64,000 bases of DNA from Labrys wisconsinensis (GTDB taxonomy: Bacteria; Pseudomonadota; Alphaproteobacteria; Rhizobiales; Labraceae): the NCBI RefSeq assembly GCF_030814995.1, contig NZ_JAUSVX010000024.1, positions 1-64,000 of the forward strand. Reading direction: 5' to 3'. Position 1 is the stretch's first letter, and each line of letters opens with the position of its first letter. The position numbers and the translations under genes are program-made. The notes beneath the pieces are model-generated. The model was not told where the DNA came from and ran no database searches. It saw nothing but the letters and a program-made list of their open reading frames with translations. Shown piece after piece: positions 56,790 through 64,000 of the stretch.

Positions 56790-57845
56790 ATGAGCAGACG
56801 CTCCGCAGAACCCGTGCACATCGAGGCCCTGTCCAAGGCCTATGGCGACTTCCGGGCCCTGGACGATGTCAGCCTGGCGGTCGAGGCCGGCGAGTTCGTC
56901 GCCATCCTCGGCCCGTCCGGCTCGGGCAAGAGCACGCTCCTGATGGCGGTGGCCGGCTTCATCCGGCCGGATGCGGGCCGCATCCTGTTCGCCGGCCGGG
57001 ACATCGTGCGCGAGCCGGCGAACCGGCGCGGCTTCGGGGTGGTGTTCCAGAGCTACGCCCTGTTCCCGCACATGGATGTCACGGCCAACGTGACGTTCCC
57101 GCTCAAGGTGCGCGGCGTCGCGGCCGAGGAGGCACGGGCGCGGGCGGCGCAGGCGCTCGAGACCGTGCGGCTCGGCGGCTTCGGCGCCCGCCGCATCGGC
57201 GAGCTCTCGGGCGGGCAGCGCCAGCGCGTCGCCCTCGCCCGGGCCATCGTGTTCGAGCCGAAAGTGCTGCTGATGGACGAGCCGCTCTCGGCCCTCGACA
57301 AGACGCTGCGCGAGGAGATGCAGATCGAGATCCGCGAGCTGCACGACAAGCTGCGCATCACCACGCTCTACGTGACGCACGACCAGCGCGAGGCCCTCAC
57401 CATCGCCGACCGCATCGCCGTCATGGACAAGGGCCGCATCGTCCAGCTCGACGCTCCCGAGGCGATCTACCGGCGGCCGGCCAGCGCCTTCGTCGCCCGC
57501 TTCATCGGCGAGGCCGCCATCCTGCCGATGGAGGAGGCGGCGCGCTTCGTCGCCGGCGATCTCGGACGTTCGGGCCAGGCCGGCCGGGCGCTGATGGTGC
57601 GCAGCGAGGATTTCTGCCTGGCGCGCCATCCCGGCGGCGACTGGCTCACCCTGCGCGGCTCCCTGCGCGGCGTGGTGTTCCAGGGCGACAGCTGGCTGCT
57701 GCAGGTCGATCTCCCCGACGGCCGGCCGATCACGGCGCGGGCGCAGAAGCACGACAGCGGCGCGGTCGCCGGCCTCGCCGTCGGCGGCAGCGTCGACCTG
57801 CACGTGCTGCGCGAGCGCGTGCACGTGCTGCAGGCGGCGTCATGA
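56790..57845 (+). CDS. ABC transporter ATP-binding protein (PotA-like)
   Basis: A 351-residue ATPase: [64 protein letters not shown] and VTHDQREALTIADR. A C-terminal TOBE-like regulatory domain (about 280-350, RGVVFQGDSWLLQVDLPDGR) is typical of PotA/MalK-type ATPases. The stop overlaps the next permease gene (ATGA). Confidence 0.95.
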   Translation: MSRRSAEPVHIEALSKAYGDFRALDDVSLAVEAGEFVAILGPSGSGKSTLLMAVAGFIRPDAGRILFAGRDIVREPANRRGFGVVFQSYALFPHMDVTANVTFPLKVRGVAAEEARARAAQALETVRLGGFGARRIGELSGGQRQRVALARAIVFEPKVLLMDEPLSALDKTLREEMQIEIRELHDKLRITTLYVTHDQREALTIADRIAVMDKGRIVQLDAPEAIYRRPASAFVARFIGEAAILPMEEAARFVAGDLGRSGQAGRALMVRSEDFCLARHPGGDWLTLRGSLRGVVFQGDSWLLQVDLPDGRPITARAQKHDSGAVAGLAVGGSVDLHVLRERVHVLQAAS

Positions 57846-58756
57846 CCAGCGCGGACATGCCGGTGCCGCCGCTGGCGCGGCCGGAGAACGGCAGCCGCCG
57901 CGCGCTCGCCTGGGACGCGGCGGTGGAGCGCCTCGTCTCCTTCGCCTTCGCGCTGCCATGCCTGGCTGTCGTGGCGGCCTGCGTGCTGCTGCCCTGCGCC
58001 TGGCTGTTCTGGCTCTCCGCCTTCGGCGCGGACGGAACGGCGAGCTGGGAGAACTACCAGCGCATCCTCGACGGGGCGAGCTACGGCCGGATCTTCCTTA
58101 CCACCTTCGAGGTTGGCCTCGGCACCGTGGTGGCCTGCGTGGTCCTGGGCGTGCCGTTCGCTACCTTCGTCAGCGGCCTGCCGCCGCGCCGCGCGATGCT
58201 CTTCCTGGCGGCGGTGCTGCTGCCGTTCTGGACCTCGCTCCTGGTGCGCGCCTATGCTTGGCTGGTGCTCTTGCAGCGCAGCGGCCTGATCAACGGCGCG
58301 CTGCTGCGCCTCGGGGTGATCGACGTCCCGCTGCCGCTCGCCTTCAACCAGTTCGCCACGGTCCTGGGCATGACCCACATCATGCTGCCGATCTTCCTGC
58401 TGCCGGTGCTGGGCGCCATGCGCAACATCGACAGGGCGCTGATCCGGGCGGCCGCGAGCCTCGGCGCGACGCGCGGCTACACCTATCGGGCCGTGTTCCT
58501 GCCGCTGGCCGCGCCCGGCATCGCCGCAGGCGCGATCCTGGTCTTCGTGATGAGCCTGGGCTTCTACGTCACCCCCGCCATCCTCGGCGGCGGCAACGTC
58601 ACGGTGCTGTCGATGCGCATCGCCCGCAGCCTCTCCAACTATGCCAACTGGGGCGCGGCGAGCGCGCTCGGGGTGCTGCTGCTGGCGTTCACCGCCGGGC
58701 TGTTCGGCCTGAGCTATGCGCTGCAGCGTGCCTTCCTCGCCCGCCAGAGGACCTGA
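57842..58756 (+). CDS. ABC transporter permease (PotB-like)
   Basis: A 304-residue permease. After a polar N-terminus come six helices (SFAFALPCLAVVAACVLLPC, LLVRAYAWLVLLQRSGLING) and the EAA loop IRAAASLGATRGYTYRAVFL. TTFEVGLGTVVACVVLGVPF is the first core helix. It is coupled to the ATPase gene by a four-base overlap and is three bases from the second permease gene. Confidence 0.94.
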   Translation: MTSADMPVPPLARPENGSRRALAWDAAVERLVSFAFALPCLAVVAACVLLPCAWLFWLSAFGADGTASWENYQRILDGASYGRIFLTTFEVGLGTVVACVVLGVPFATFVSGLPPRRAMLFLAAVLLPFWTSLLVRAYAWLVLLQRSGLINGALLRLGVIDVPLPLAFNQFATVLGMTHIMLPIFLLPVLGAMRNIDRALIRAAASLGATRGYTYRAVFLPLAAPGIAAGAILVFVMSLGFYVTPAILGGGNVTVLSMRIARSLSNYANWGAASALGVLLLAFTAGLFGLSYALQRAFLARQRT

Positions 58757-58759
58757 CCC

Positions 58760-59563
58760 ATGCTCGACGGCTTCGACGAGACCCCGCTGCTCGACCGGCT
58801 GAAATGGATCCTCGCGCTCCTTCTCGTCGTGTTCCTGGCGGCGCCGTCGTTCATCGTCATCCCGATGTCGTTCTCCGCCTCCGAGTTCCTGGAGTTTCCG
58901 CCGCCGTCGCTGTCGCTGCGCTGGTACGCATACTTCCTCGAGTCCATCACCTGGACCCAGGCGGCCAGGGCGTCCTTCGTCGCCGGCACGCTGACCACGG
59001 CGATCGCCGTGCCGATCGGCGTGCTGGCGGCCTACGGCGCCACCCGGCTCGGCCCGCGCATGCGGCTCCTCGTCGGCGGCGTCGTCGTCCTGCCGGCGGT
59101 CATTCCGGCGATCCTCATCGCCATCGGCCTCTATTTCGTGCTGGCGCGGGTCGGCATGGTCGGCACGATGGCCGGCCTGGTGCTCGGACATGTGGCGCTC
59201 GCCATCCCGGTGGTGTTCGTCGTGATGAGCGCCGCCTTCAGCCAGTTCGACTTCAGCCAGGAGCGGGCGGCGCGCAGCCTGGGTGCGACCTGGCGCCAGG
59301 CCTGGCTCGGCGTCGTGCTGCCGCAGATCGGCGGGCCGATCCTGGCCTCCGCCCTGCTCGCCTTCGTGACCTCGCTCGACGAGGTGGTCGTGGCCATGTT
59401 CGTGTCCGGCGGCAGCAACGCCACGCTGCCCAAGGTGATGTTCGCCGCCCTGCGCGACAAGATCGACCCGACGATCGCCGTGGTGTCGACCGTGCTCCTG
59501 GTGGTCGCCACCGGCGCGGTGGCGGTGATCCTGTGCAAGGGCACGGCCGGCGTGAAGCCCTGA
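58760..59563 (+). CDS. ABC transporter permease (PotC-like)
   Basis: A 267-residue permease with six helices (LLVVFLAAPSFIVIPMSFSA, RLLVGGVVVLPAVIPAILIA) and the loop ERAARSLGATWRQAWLGVVL; SASEFLEFPPPSLSLRWYAY is the typical PotC lead. With PotB-like it forms the heterodimeric channel. It closes the transporter operon. Confidence 0.94.
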   Translation: MLDGFDETPLLDRLKWILALLLVVFLAAPSFIVIPMSFSASEFLEFPPPSLSLRWYAYFLESITWTQAARASFVAGTLTTAIAVPIGVLAAYGATRLGPRMRLLVGGVVVLPAVIPAILIAIGLYFVLARVGMVGTMAGLVLGHVALAIPVVFVVMSAAFSQFDFSQERAARSLGATWRQAWLGVVLPQIGGPILASALLAFVTSLDEVVVAMFVSGGSNATLPKVMFAALRDKIDPTIAVVSTVLLVVATGAVAVILCKGTAGVKP

Positions 59564-59577
59564 CGCCTATTCGTCGA

Positions 59578-59587
59578 AACAATTGTT
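59578..59587. promoter_or_regulatory. AACAATTGTT palindrome upstream of the IclR gene
   Basis: A perfect 10-bp palindrome 14 bases after the transporter stop codon and 105 bases before the IclR promoter -35 box. It shares the AACAA/TTGTT arms of the sites at 55542 and 61112. Confidence 0.5.
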
Positions 59588-59682
59588 GTGCGAATTTGGT
59601 CTGCGCCGCACCGTCCTCGTGGACAGGGCGCGATCGGGAGGGCCAGCGCATCCTGCAGGGGCGGCGATGCGGGGTCGGCCGT

Positions 59683-59711
59683 TTGACAGGCGGGAATCGA
59701 CCACCTATTTC
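59683..59711 (+). promoter_or_regulatory. Candidate promoter of the IclR gene
   Basis: TTGACA (59683-59688), a 17-base spacer and TATTTC (59706-59711). The start codon follows after about 30 bases. The -35 match is exact. Confidence 0.5.
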
Positions 59712-59744
59712 ATTGTTTCATCGTCAAACCCTCAGGAGGCGCTC

Positions 59745-60530
59745 TTGGACGGTGCGAACCCCGCCCACGAGGCCGAAACGCCGGCCGGCCACATCCAGAG
59801 CCTCGAGAAGGGATTGCGTATCCTCGACGAGTTCATCGAGGCCCCGGCGCCGCTGAAGCTGGCCGACATCGTGCGGCGCTTCGACATGGACCGAGCCTCG
59901 GCGTTCCGCTTCCTGCAGACGCTGGAGCACCGCGGCTTCCTGCGCAAGGACCCGGTCACCAAGGAATATGATGTCGGCGGCCGCATCTATTACTGGGCCT
60001 CGCGCCTGCGCGAGAAGACGCGCCTGATCGATACGTTCCACGACCAGCTGCAGCGCCTCGCCAGCGTCACGCGCCAGACCACCCATCTCGGGCTGTTCGT
60101 CAACGACCGGGTGCTGCTGGCGGACTTCGCCCTGTCGGATTCGCTGATCTCGATCCGCCACGTCATCGGCGTGCTGGAGCCGCTCTACAGCTCTGCCGTG
60201 GGCAAGGCGGTGCTCGCCTTCCTGCCGCAGGCCCGGCAGGAGGCGCTGATCGGCCGGATGGAGTTCGTGCGCTTCACCAACAACACGATCACCAATGCCG
60301 ACGCTCTGCGGATCGACCTCGCGGTGACGCGCGAGCGCGGCTATGCCCTCGACAAGAACGAGACGCACGAGGGGCTCACCTGTGTCGCACGGCCGATCTT
60401 CGATGCGCAGGGCCTGCCGGTCGCCTCGATAGGCATCACCTGCGTGACCGCGCTGATCGGCAGCGAGCCCGGGCGCTTCGAGCACCTCATCCAGTCCATC
60501 CAGGCGATCGGCAGCGAGCTCAGGGTCTGA
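59745..60530 (+). CDS. IclR-family transcriptional regulator
   Basis: A 261-residue regulator. The winged helix is about residues 20-80 (HIQSLEKGLRILDEFIEAPA, LADIVRRFDMDRASAFRFLQ) and the IclR effector domain follows (TTHLGLFVNDRVLLADFA, SSAVGKAVLAFLPQ, NETHEGLTCVARPIFDAQG). I use a TTG start at 59745 because AGGAGG lies five bases upstream and the longer ATG frame from 59583 runs through the promoter. It probably controls the adjacent ABC operon, VOC and ThuA genes. Its end overlaps the convergent VOC gene by 11 bases. Confidence 0.92.
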   Translation: MDGANPAHEAETPAGHIQSLEKGLRILDEFIEAPAPLKLADIVRRFDMDRASAFRFLQTLEHRGFLRKDPVTKEYDVGGRIYYWASRLREKTRLIDTFHDQLQRLASVTRQTTHLGLFVNDRVLLADFALSDSLISIRHVIGVLEPLYSSAVGKAVLAFLPQARQEALIGRMEFVRFTNNTITNADALRIDLAVTRERGYALDKNETHEGLTCVARPIFDAQGLPVASIGITCVTALIGSEPGRFEHLIQSIQAIGSELRV

Positions 60531-61041
60531 GCGCCGCCCCGCCGCCGGCCTCGCGCCGGGCCAGGAACAGCGTCGCGGCGCGGTGGTGCGGCGCCTGCTC
60601 CTGCTCGTCGGCGAGCTGGCGCGGCGGCGGTGCGAAGGCCGCGAGGTCGAGCGCGCCCGCATCGGGATGGTCGATCTCGAACAGGTTGTCGGAGGGGTCG
60701 CGGACGAACATCTGCAATTCGCCCGACGGCAGCAGCCACAGGTCGGCGTAGCGGGTGCCCTCCTCGAAGGCGCCGCGGGAGCGCAGCTCCCGATAGGCCG
60801 CGGTGAAGTCGTCCACCTCGACCGCGAAATGCTGGTAGGTCCGCACGCCCGGCGTCGGCCCGACCTGCTGCAGGTGGAGCTGCAGGTCGCCCAGGCGCAG
60901 CCAGCACACGGGAAAGCCGAAGTTCGGCGCCTCGACCCGCTCGCAGCCGAGGATCTCCCGGTAGAACGCCTCCGATTCCGCCAGGTCGCGGGCGGGTATG
61001 CTGACGTGGTTCAGCCGGGCCCGCTGGGCTGTCTCGCTCAT
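60520..61041 (-). CDS. VOC-superfamily (glyoxalase/dioxygenase-like) protein
   Basis: A 173-residue protein with paired VOC modules: RLNHVSIPARDLAESEAFYR (first metal His), LQLHLQQVGPTPGV, YQHFAVEVDDFTAAYRELRS and MFVRDPSDNLFEIDHPD (last Glu ligand). The metal set His/His/Glu looks complete, so it may be an active lyase or dioxygenase. A C-terminal tail rich in Arg, His and Ala follows. The start at 61041 has GGAGATGAGG upstream; 61050 is an alternative. It is divergent from the ThuA-like gene across an AACAA/TTGTT site. Confidence 0.9.
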   Translation of the reverse strand: MSETAQRARLNHVSIPARDLAESEAFYREILGCERVEAPNFGFPVCWLRLGDLQLHLQQVGPTPGVRTYQHFAVEVDDFTAAYRELRSRGAFEEGTRYADLWLLPSGELQMFVRDPSDNLFEIDHPDAGALDLAAFAPPPRQLADEQEQAPHHRAATLFLARREAGGGAALRP

Positions 61042-61111
61042 GGTCCTCATCTCCGGGCCCCCGCGTCGGGCGGCGGCCGACGCGGACCCTAGCGCCTTTT
61101 GTTTTTCAATC

Positions 61112-61124
61112 AACAATTATTGTT
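61112..61124. promoter_or_regulatory. AACAAT-T-ATTGTT palindrome between VOC and ThuA-like genes
   Basis: A perfect inverted repeat with six-base arms in the AT-rich divergent gap. It matches the arms at 55542 and 59578, consistent with a shared IclR operator. Confidence 0.55.
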
Positions 61125-61182
61125 CTAAATATCAACAAGTCGAGCACCCTGAGGGATGTCAGAGGGGACATCCGGATTCGTA

Positions 61183-61211
61183 TTGACATACGAAACATAT
61201 GTTGTTCAAAA
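61183..61211 (+). promoter_or_regulatory. Candidate promoter of the ThuA-like gene with internal palindrome
   Basis: TTGACA (61183-61188), 17 bases, TTCAAA (61206-61211). AACATATGTT (61194-61203), a perfect palindrome, occupies the spacer, where a bound regulator would exclude polymerase. Confidence 0.55.
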
Positions 61212-61245
61212 AGGACGCAGATGACCGTGCCCTGGAAGAGCCGAC

Positions 61246-61893
61246 ATGCAACGCTGCCTGATCGTTTCCGGCGGGTATGCCCCGCACCGCCCTTTCGAAG
61301 CCGGCGAGCGGCTGCGGCTCCTGCTGGAGGAGGACGGATTCGCCGTCCGCCACGTCGAGACGCTGAAGGCTTATGACAGAGAGGACCTCCGCGCCTATGA
61401 CCTGATCGTGCCGAACTGGACGGTCGGGCGGATCAGCGTCGAGGGCATCGGGCGCCTCTGGGAGGCCGTCTGGGCGGGCACGGGGCTCGGCGGCTTCCAT
61501 GGCGGCATGGCCGACGGCTTTCGCGACAGCGACCGATTCCGCTTCATGGTCGGCGGCTCCTATGTGCGCGAGCCTGGTGGCATCTGCCGCTACACGGTCG
61601 AGATCGCCCGGCCGGACGATCCGATCATGGCCGGTCTCGCCGACTTCTCCTACGAGTCCGAGCAATATTACCTGCAGGTCGACCCGGCGATCGAGGTGCT
61701 CGCGACGACGCGCTTCCGCGGTACGGACTATCCCTGGATCGACGGCGTGGTGATGCCGACGGTCTGGAAGAAGCCGTTCGGGGCCGGGCGGGTGTTCTTC
61801 AGCGCCCTCGGCCATGTGCCGGAGGAGCTCGATCATCCCTCCGTGCGGGCCATTCTGCGCCGCGGCCTGCTCTGGGCAGCCCGCGCGGCCTGA
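61246..61893 (+). CDS. ThuA-like (trehalose-utilisation) family protein
   Basis: A 215-residue class-I-glutamine-amidotransferase-like fold protein: CLIVSGGYAPHRPFEAGERL, DLIVPNWTVG, GTGLGGFHGGMADGFRD and RVFFSALGHVPEELDHPSVR. ThuA proteins help convert 3-keto-disaccharides or similar oxidised sugars. Start at 61246 after GGAAGAG. Regulation is probably by the adjacent IclR protein. The precise substrate is unknown. Confidence 0.93.
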   Translation: MQRCLIVSGGYAPHRPFEAGERLRLLLEEDGFAVRHVETLKAYDREDLRAYDLIVPNWTVGRISVEGIGRLWEAVWAGTGLGGFHGGMADGFRDSDRFRFMVGGSYVREPGGICRYTVEIARPDDPIMAGLADFSYESEQYYLQVDPAIEVLATTRFRGTDYPWIDGVVMPTVWKKPFGAGRVFFSALGHVPEELDHPSVRAILRRGLLWAARAA

Positions 61894-61982
61894 CGTCGCA
61901 AGCGAGGCATTGAGCATACCTGTATAGACAGACCGGCCCTTCGGCGGTAAGGCGGCAGGGCGCCAGCGAAGGATCCACAGCC

Positions 61983-62786
61983 GTGCCGCCCGTCGTGTCC
62001 CTGCCGATGTACGTGCAAGCCGCCGAGGCGATCCAGGCCTTCTGGTCGGGGCTGCGCCGCCACCTCGCCGAGGCCGGCCTGCCGGGCCTGCCGGAGGACC
62101 TGTTCTGGCCGGACGATTTTCGCGCGCACTGGCTGTCGCCCGCGACGCTGCTGAGCCAGGCCTGCGGCTATCCCTTGGTGACGCTGCTCGCCGGCCGGGT
62201 GCAGCTGGTCGGCACCTTCCGCTACGCCGCCCCGGGCTGCGAGGGGAGCGACTATGCCAGCCTGGTCGTCGTGCGCGAGGACGATCCGGCCCGGACGGTG
62301 GCCGATCTCGCCGGCCGGCGCGCCGCCTTCAACTCGCGGGATTCGCAGTCGGGCTACAACAGCCTGCGCGCCCTGGTCGCCCCGCATGCCCGCGACGGGC
62401 GCTTCTTCGGCGCGGTGATCGAGAGCGGCGGTCATGCCCGCTCGATGCGCCTGGTCCGCGAAGGCGGCGCCGACGTCGCGGCGATCGACTGCGTCACCCA
62501 CGCGCTGGCCGCCCGCGCCGATCCGCAGGCGGTGGCCGGGCTGCGCACGCTCTGCCTGTCGGAGCGCGCGCCCGGCCTGCCGCTGATCACGGCGCAGGCG
62601 ACGAGCGAGCAGGATCTGGCGCGCCTGCGCAGCGCCATCGCCGCGGCCTGCGCCGATCCGGCCCTGGCGGAGCAGCGCGCCGCCTTCCTGCTCGAGGGCT
62701 TCGACGTCCGCCCGCTCGCCGACTACGATCGCTGCCTGGAGATGCAGGAGCGGGCGAAGGCGCTGGGCTATCCGGAGCTGGCCTGA
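61983..62786 (+). CDS. PhnD/phosphonate-binding-like protein without signal peptide
   Basis: A 267-residue periplasmic-binding-like fold: YPLVTLLAGRVQLVGTFRYA, SDYASLVVVREDDPARTVAD, AAFNSRDSQSGYNSLRALVA and VREGGADVAAIDCVTHALAA. This matches the PhnD (phosphate/phosphonate) branch. No signal peptide precedes the fold, and no permease or ATPase gene is adjacent, so it may act as a cytosolic sensor or its export signal is elsewhere. GTG start at 61983 after AAGGA. Confidence 0.88.
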   Translation: MPPVVSLPMYVQAAEAIQAFWSGLRRHLAEAGLPGLPEDLFWPDDFRAHWLSPATLLSQACGYPLVTLLAGRVQLVGTFRYAAPGCEGSDYASLVVVREDDPARTVADLAGRRAAFNSRDSQSGYNSLRALVAPHARDGRFFGAVIESGGHARSMRLVREGGADVAAIDCVTHALAARADPQAVAGLRTLCLSERAPGLPLITAQATSEQDLARLRSAIAAACADPALAEQRAAFLLEGFDVRPLADYDRCLEMQERAKALGYPELA

Positions 62787-62820
62787 GGCTGGCCTTTGCA
62801 AGGTCATTCCGGCGCACTAT

Positions 62821-62841
62821 GTATATCCCAGTGGGATATAC
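62821..62841. promoter_or_regulatory. Perfect 21-bp palindrome, VapB operator
   Basis: GTATATCCCA and TGGGATATAC around a single G, 10 bases before the vapB start. It would be bound by the VapB antitoxin to autoregulate the module; AT-rich arms may also form the -10 region. Confidence 0.7.
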
Positions 62842-62851
62842 GGAGGTGTGC

Positions 62852-63085
62852 ATGGCCAGCTCGACGGTCTTCATCAGCAACCGGAGTCAGGCTGTCCGGC
62901 TGCCCAAGGCAGTCGCGTTTCCTGATGATGTGCGCCAGGTCGATATCCTGAAGATCGGCCGCCGCCGTGTGATCGTGCCTCAAGGCAAGCGGTGGGACGA
63001 CTTCTTCCTGGGTGGACCGACCGCCAGCGAAGATTTCATGGTTGAGCGCGAGCAACCCGCCAGCGAGCCGCGCGAGCCGCTCTGA
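62852..63085 (+). CDS. vapB: VapB-type antitoxin (AbrB/SpoVT-like)
   Basis: A 77-residue protein with the AbrB-like DNA-binding fold STVFISNRSQAVRLPKAVAF, followed by VDILKIGRRRVIVPQGKRWD and a flexible acidic tail that would wrap the toxin. The start at 62852 follows CGGAGG; the longer frame from 62819 lies in the operator. Its stop overlaps the toxin start. Confidence 0.92.
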   Translation: MASSTVFISNRSQAVRLPKAVAFPDDVRQVDILKIGRRRVIVPQGKRWDDFFLGGPTASEDFMVEREQPASEPREPL

Positions 63086-63330
63086 TGCTGACCCGCATGC
63101 TCGACACGAACATCTGCATCTATGTGATGAAGGCACACCCCCTCGAGCTCAAAGACAAGTTCAATGCGCTGGCCGAGCAATTGTGCATATCCAGCATCAC
63201 CCTCGGGGAACTCCACTACGGCGTCGAGAAGTCGGCGCGCCGCAGCCAGAATCTCACCGTGCTCGAGAATCTCGTGGCTCGGCTGGATGTCTCGCCTTTC
63301 GGGGACAAGGCCGCTGCGCACTACGTGTAG
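63085..63330 (+). pseudogene. vapC: VapC-type PIN toxin, truncated
   Basis: The 81 codons encode the start of a PIN nuclease: MLDTNICIYVMKAHPLEL with the first Asp, then ISSITLGELHYGVEKSARR with Glu, ending AAAHYV at a stop codon. Intact VapC proteins have about 130 residues and continue after AAAHYG with two more acidic positions. In the same frame after the stop come codons for MIVRTRNHRRF, like the C-terminal strand of VapC, so an internal segment of about 35 residues is missing. The toxin is probably inactive. Confidence 0.8.
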
Positions 63331-63393
63331 CGGCGCGCAAAGATGATCGTCCGGACGCGCAATCATCGGCGATTTCCGGTGCAGATTGATTGA
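63331..63393 (+). pseudogene. In-frame remnant of the vapC 3' end
   Basis: After the vapC stop, the same frame reads KMIVRTRNHRRFPVQID and a stop. It resembles the IVTRN..HF ending of PIN toxins. It has no start or ribosome site and is interpreted as the far side of an internal deletion. Confidence 0.5.
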
Positions 63394-63800
63394 GACTATC
63401 CAGGTGGCCGGACGCACGCTCCGTGAGACTGAGCGCGGGCTTGGTGAGACGGAGGCGTAATCGTGCGAGCGGAAGCACGCTATTTGAGACGGAGGCTCCC
63501 AGAGCGTATTTCGATCAGTCCGGACACGGCCCGGCCGCCAGCTTGTTTACCTTCACCAGAGCAGATGCGGGAACTGGGCGATATGGTTAGCAAGGTGCTC
63601 GGCCTGATCCCCGCCCGGCATGTAGGGATGTCAGCTCACCAAAGACATGTTCCCAAGGGGTATTCCGCAAGTCCAGGCGCGTTGCTATGCTTGGTTGCAA
63701 CTTGGCGTAATGACGGTGGACCATGTTGGCGCGGTTGCTCCAGGCTCTGTCCCTCCTGACGTGCGCAGGCCCAGCCTTGGCCGACAAGCGACCTGTGTCA
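63394..63800. other. Intergenic stretch between vapC remnant and caspase-like gene
   Basis: About 400 bases of lower GC content with no gene I can support. GAGACGGAGGC occurs twice about 40 bases apart. Short frames here (for example 63463-63759) lack ribosome sites and recognisable sequence. Confidence 0.5.
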
Positions 63801-63815
63801 ATGGGAGGCCCTGCC

Positions 63816-64000
63816 GTGATAAGGCTCCTGTTCGCCCTTTTCTTCGCTTTCCTCGGCTCGGCTGACGCTTATGCTGACACAAAGTCCATTGTCGTGGAGC
63901 CAGCGGTTAAGATGACTGGCAGCCGCGTTGCCCTGGTTGTTGGCATAGACCACTACGCCCGTGGCACCGGACACATTTTCGCCCCCGATCTTGCCAATCC
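63816..64000 (+). CDS. Secreted caspase-fold (C14) protein, 5' part only
   Basis: A gene that runs off the window. GTG at 63816 follows GGGAGG with seven-base spacing; an in-frame ATG at 63801 is possible. A hydrophobic signal (RLLFALFFAFLGSADAYA) is followed by GSRVALVVGIDHYARGTG and LANP, which match the first strand and loop of bacterial caspase-like/metacaspase domains (RVALVIGNxxY..LxNPxNDA). The catalytic His and Cys would lie beyond the edge. In such proteins the fold is often joined to repeats or other enzyme domains. Confidence 0.6.
   Translation, partial: MIRLLFALFFAFLGSADAYADTKSIVVEPAVKMTGSRVALVVGIDHYARGTGHIFAPDLAN

Noticed and set aside
63463-63759. 98-codon gene between vapC and the caspase-like gene
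   Set aside because: No ribosome site, no recognisable motif, and overlapping frames of similar length in other phases.

Overview
This 64-kb window is GC-rich chromosomal DNA of a Gram-negative bacterium. Several features point to an alphaproteobacterium of the Hyphomicrobiales (Rhizobiales) type: the dense packing of ABC importers with dedicated regulators (ROK, LacI, GntR, IclR, LysR, MarR), the codon bias, and intergenic palindromes of the kind common in that order (for example a repeat whose shadow translation reads MDGRDEPVHD). I cannot name the genus. I saw no rRNA, tRNA, CRISPR array or intact insertion sequence.

Layout. (1) 0.4-5.1 kb, minus strand: an operon of BadF-type sugar kinase, polar-amino-acid-type ABC importer and SIS-domain enzyme, suggesting uptake and breakdown of an amino sugar or fructosyl-amine. 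(2) 5.3-22.9 kb: sugar catabolism, with a ROK repressor, a ribulose-phosphate-3-epimerase-like protein, two ROK kinases, a LacI regulator, a complete sugar ABC importer (binding protein, permease, ATPase), a LacD/YihT-like aldolase and a small P-loop kinase. A DUF559 gene bracketed by palindromes, a 3' fragment of the LacI gene and an ABC-F gene with a leader peptide lie among them. (3) 22.9-30.8 kb: metallophosphoesterase, two-subunit isoquinoline-1-oxidoreductase-type molybdoenzyme, nucleotidyltransferase, cytochrome b561, and a MarR-controlled CMD/GNAT/azoreductase operon. (4) 30.9-33.3 kb: an orphan pair of virion-like genes with base composition unlike their neighbours. (5) 33.6-38.9 kb: DHA2-type exporter with divergent LysR regulator, a chemoreceptor and a HigBA toxin-antitoxin pair. 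(6) 38.9-50.6 kb: 5-oxoprolinase pxpBCA, divergent from a ten-gene operon (DUF1989 protein, ABC importer, ureohydrolase, GntR regulator, DHDPS-like lyase, SDR, 2-hydroxyacid dehydrogenase, M20 amidohydrolase). This looks like a dedicated pathway for a guanidino or ureido compound. (7) 50.8-55.5 kb, minus strand: VOC, RraA-like aldolase, GMC oxidoreductase, serine hydrolase and FAH-family hydrolase. (8) 55.5-62.8 kb: spermidine/putrescine-type ABC importer, IclR regulator, VOC protein, ThuA-like protein and an orphan PhnD-like protein. The promoters here share an AACAA/TTGTT palindrome that probably marks the IclR regulon. (9) 62.8-64 kb: a VapBC module with a broken toxin gene and the start of a secreted caspase-fold protein cut by the window edge.

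The most unusual signals are: the leader peptide with nested RNA stems ahead of the ABC-F gene (16.7-17.0 kb); a perfect 35-bp palindrome ahead of the epimerase gene (8.07 kb); the DUF559 gene bracketed by matching palindromes, one of which now encodes the end of the adjacent kinase; and the duplicated 3' end of the LacI gene. Functions are inferred from motifs and context only; no database search was possible.
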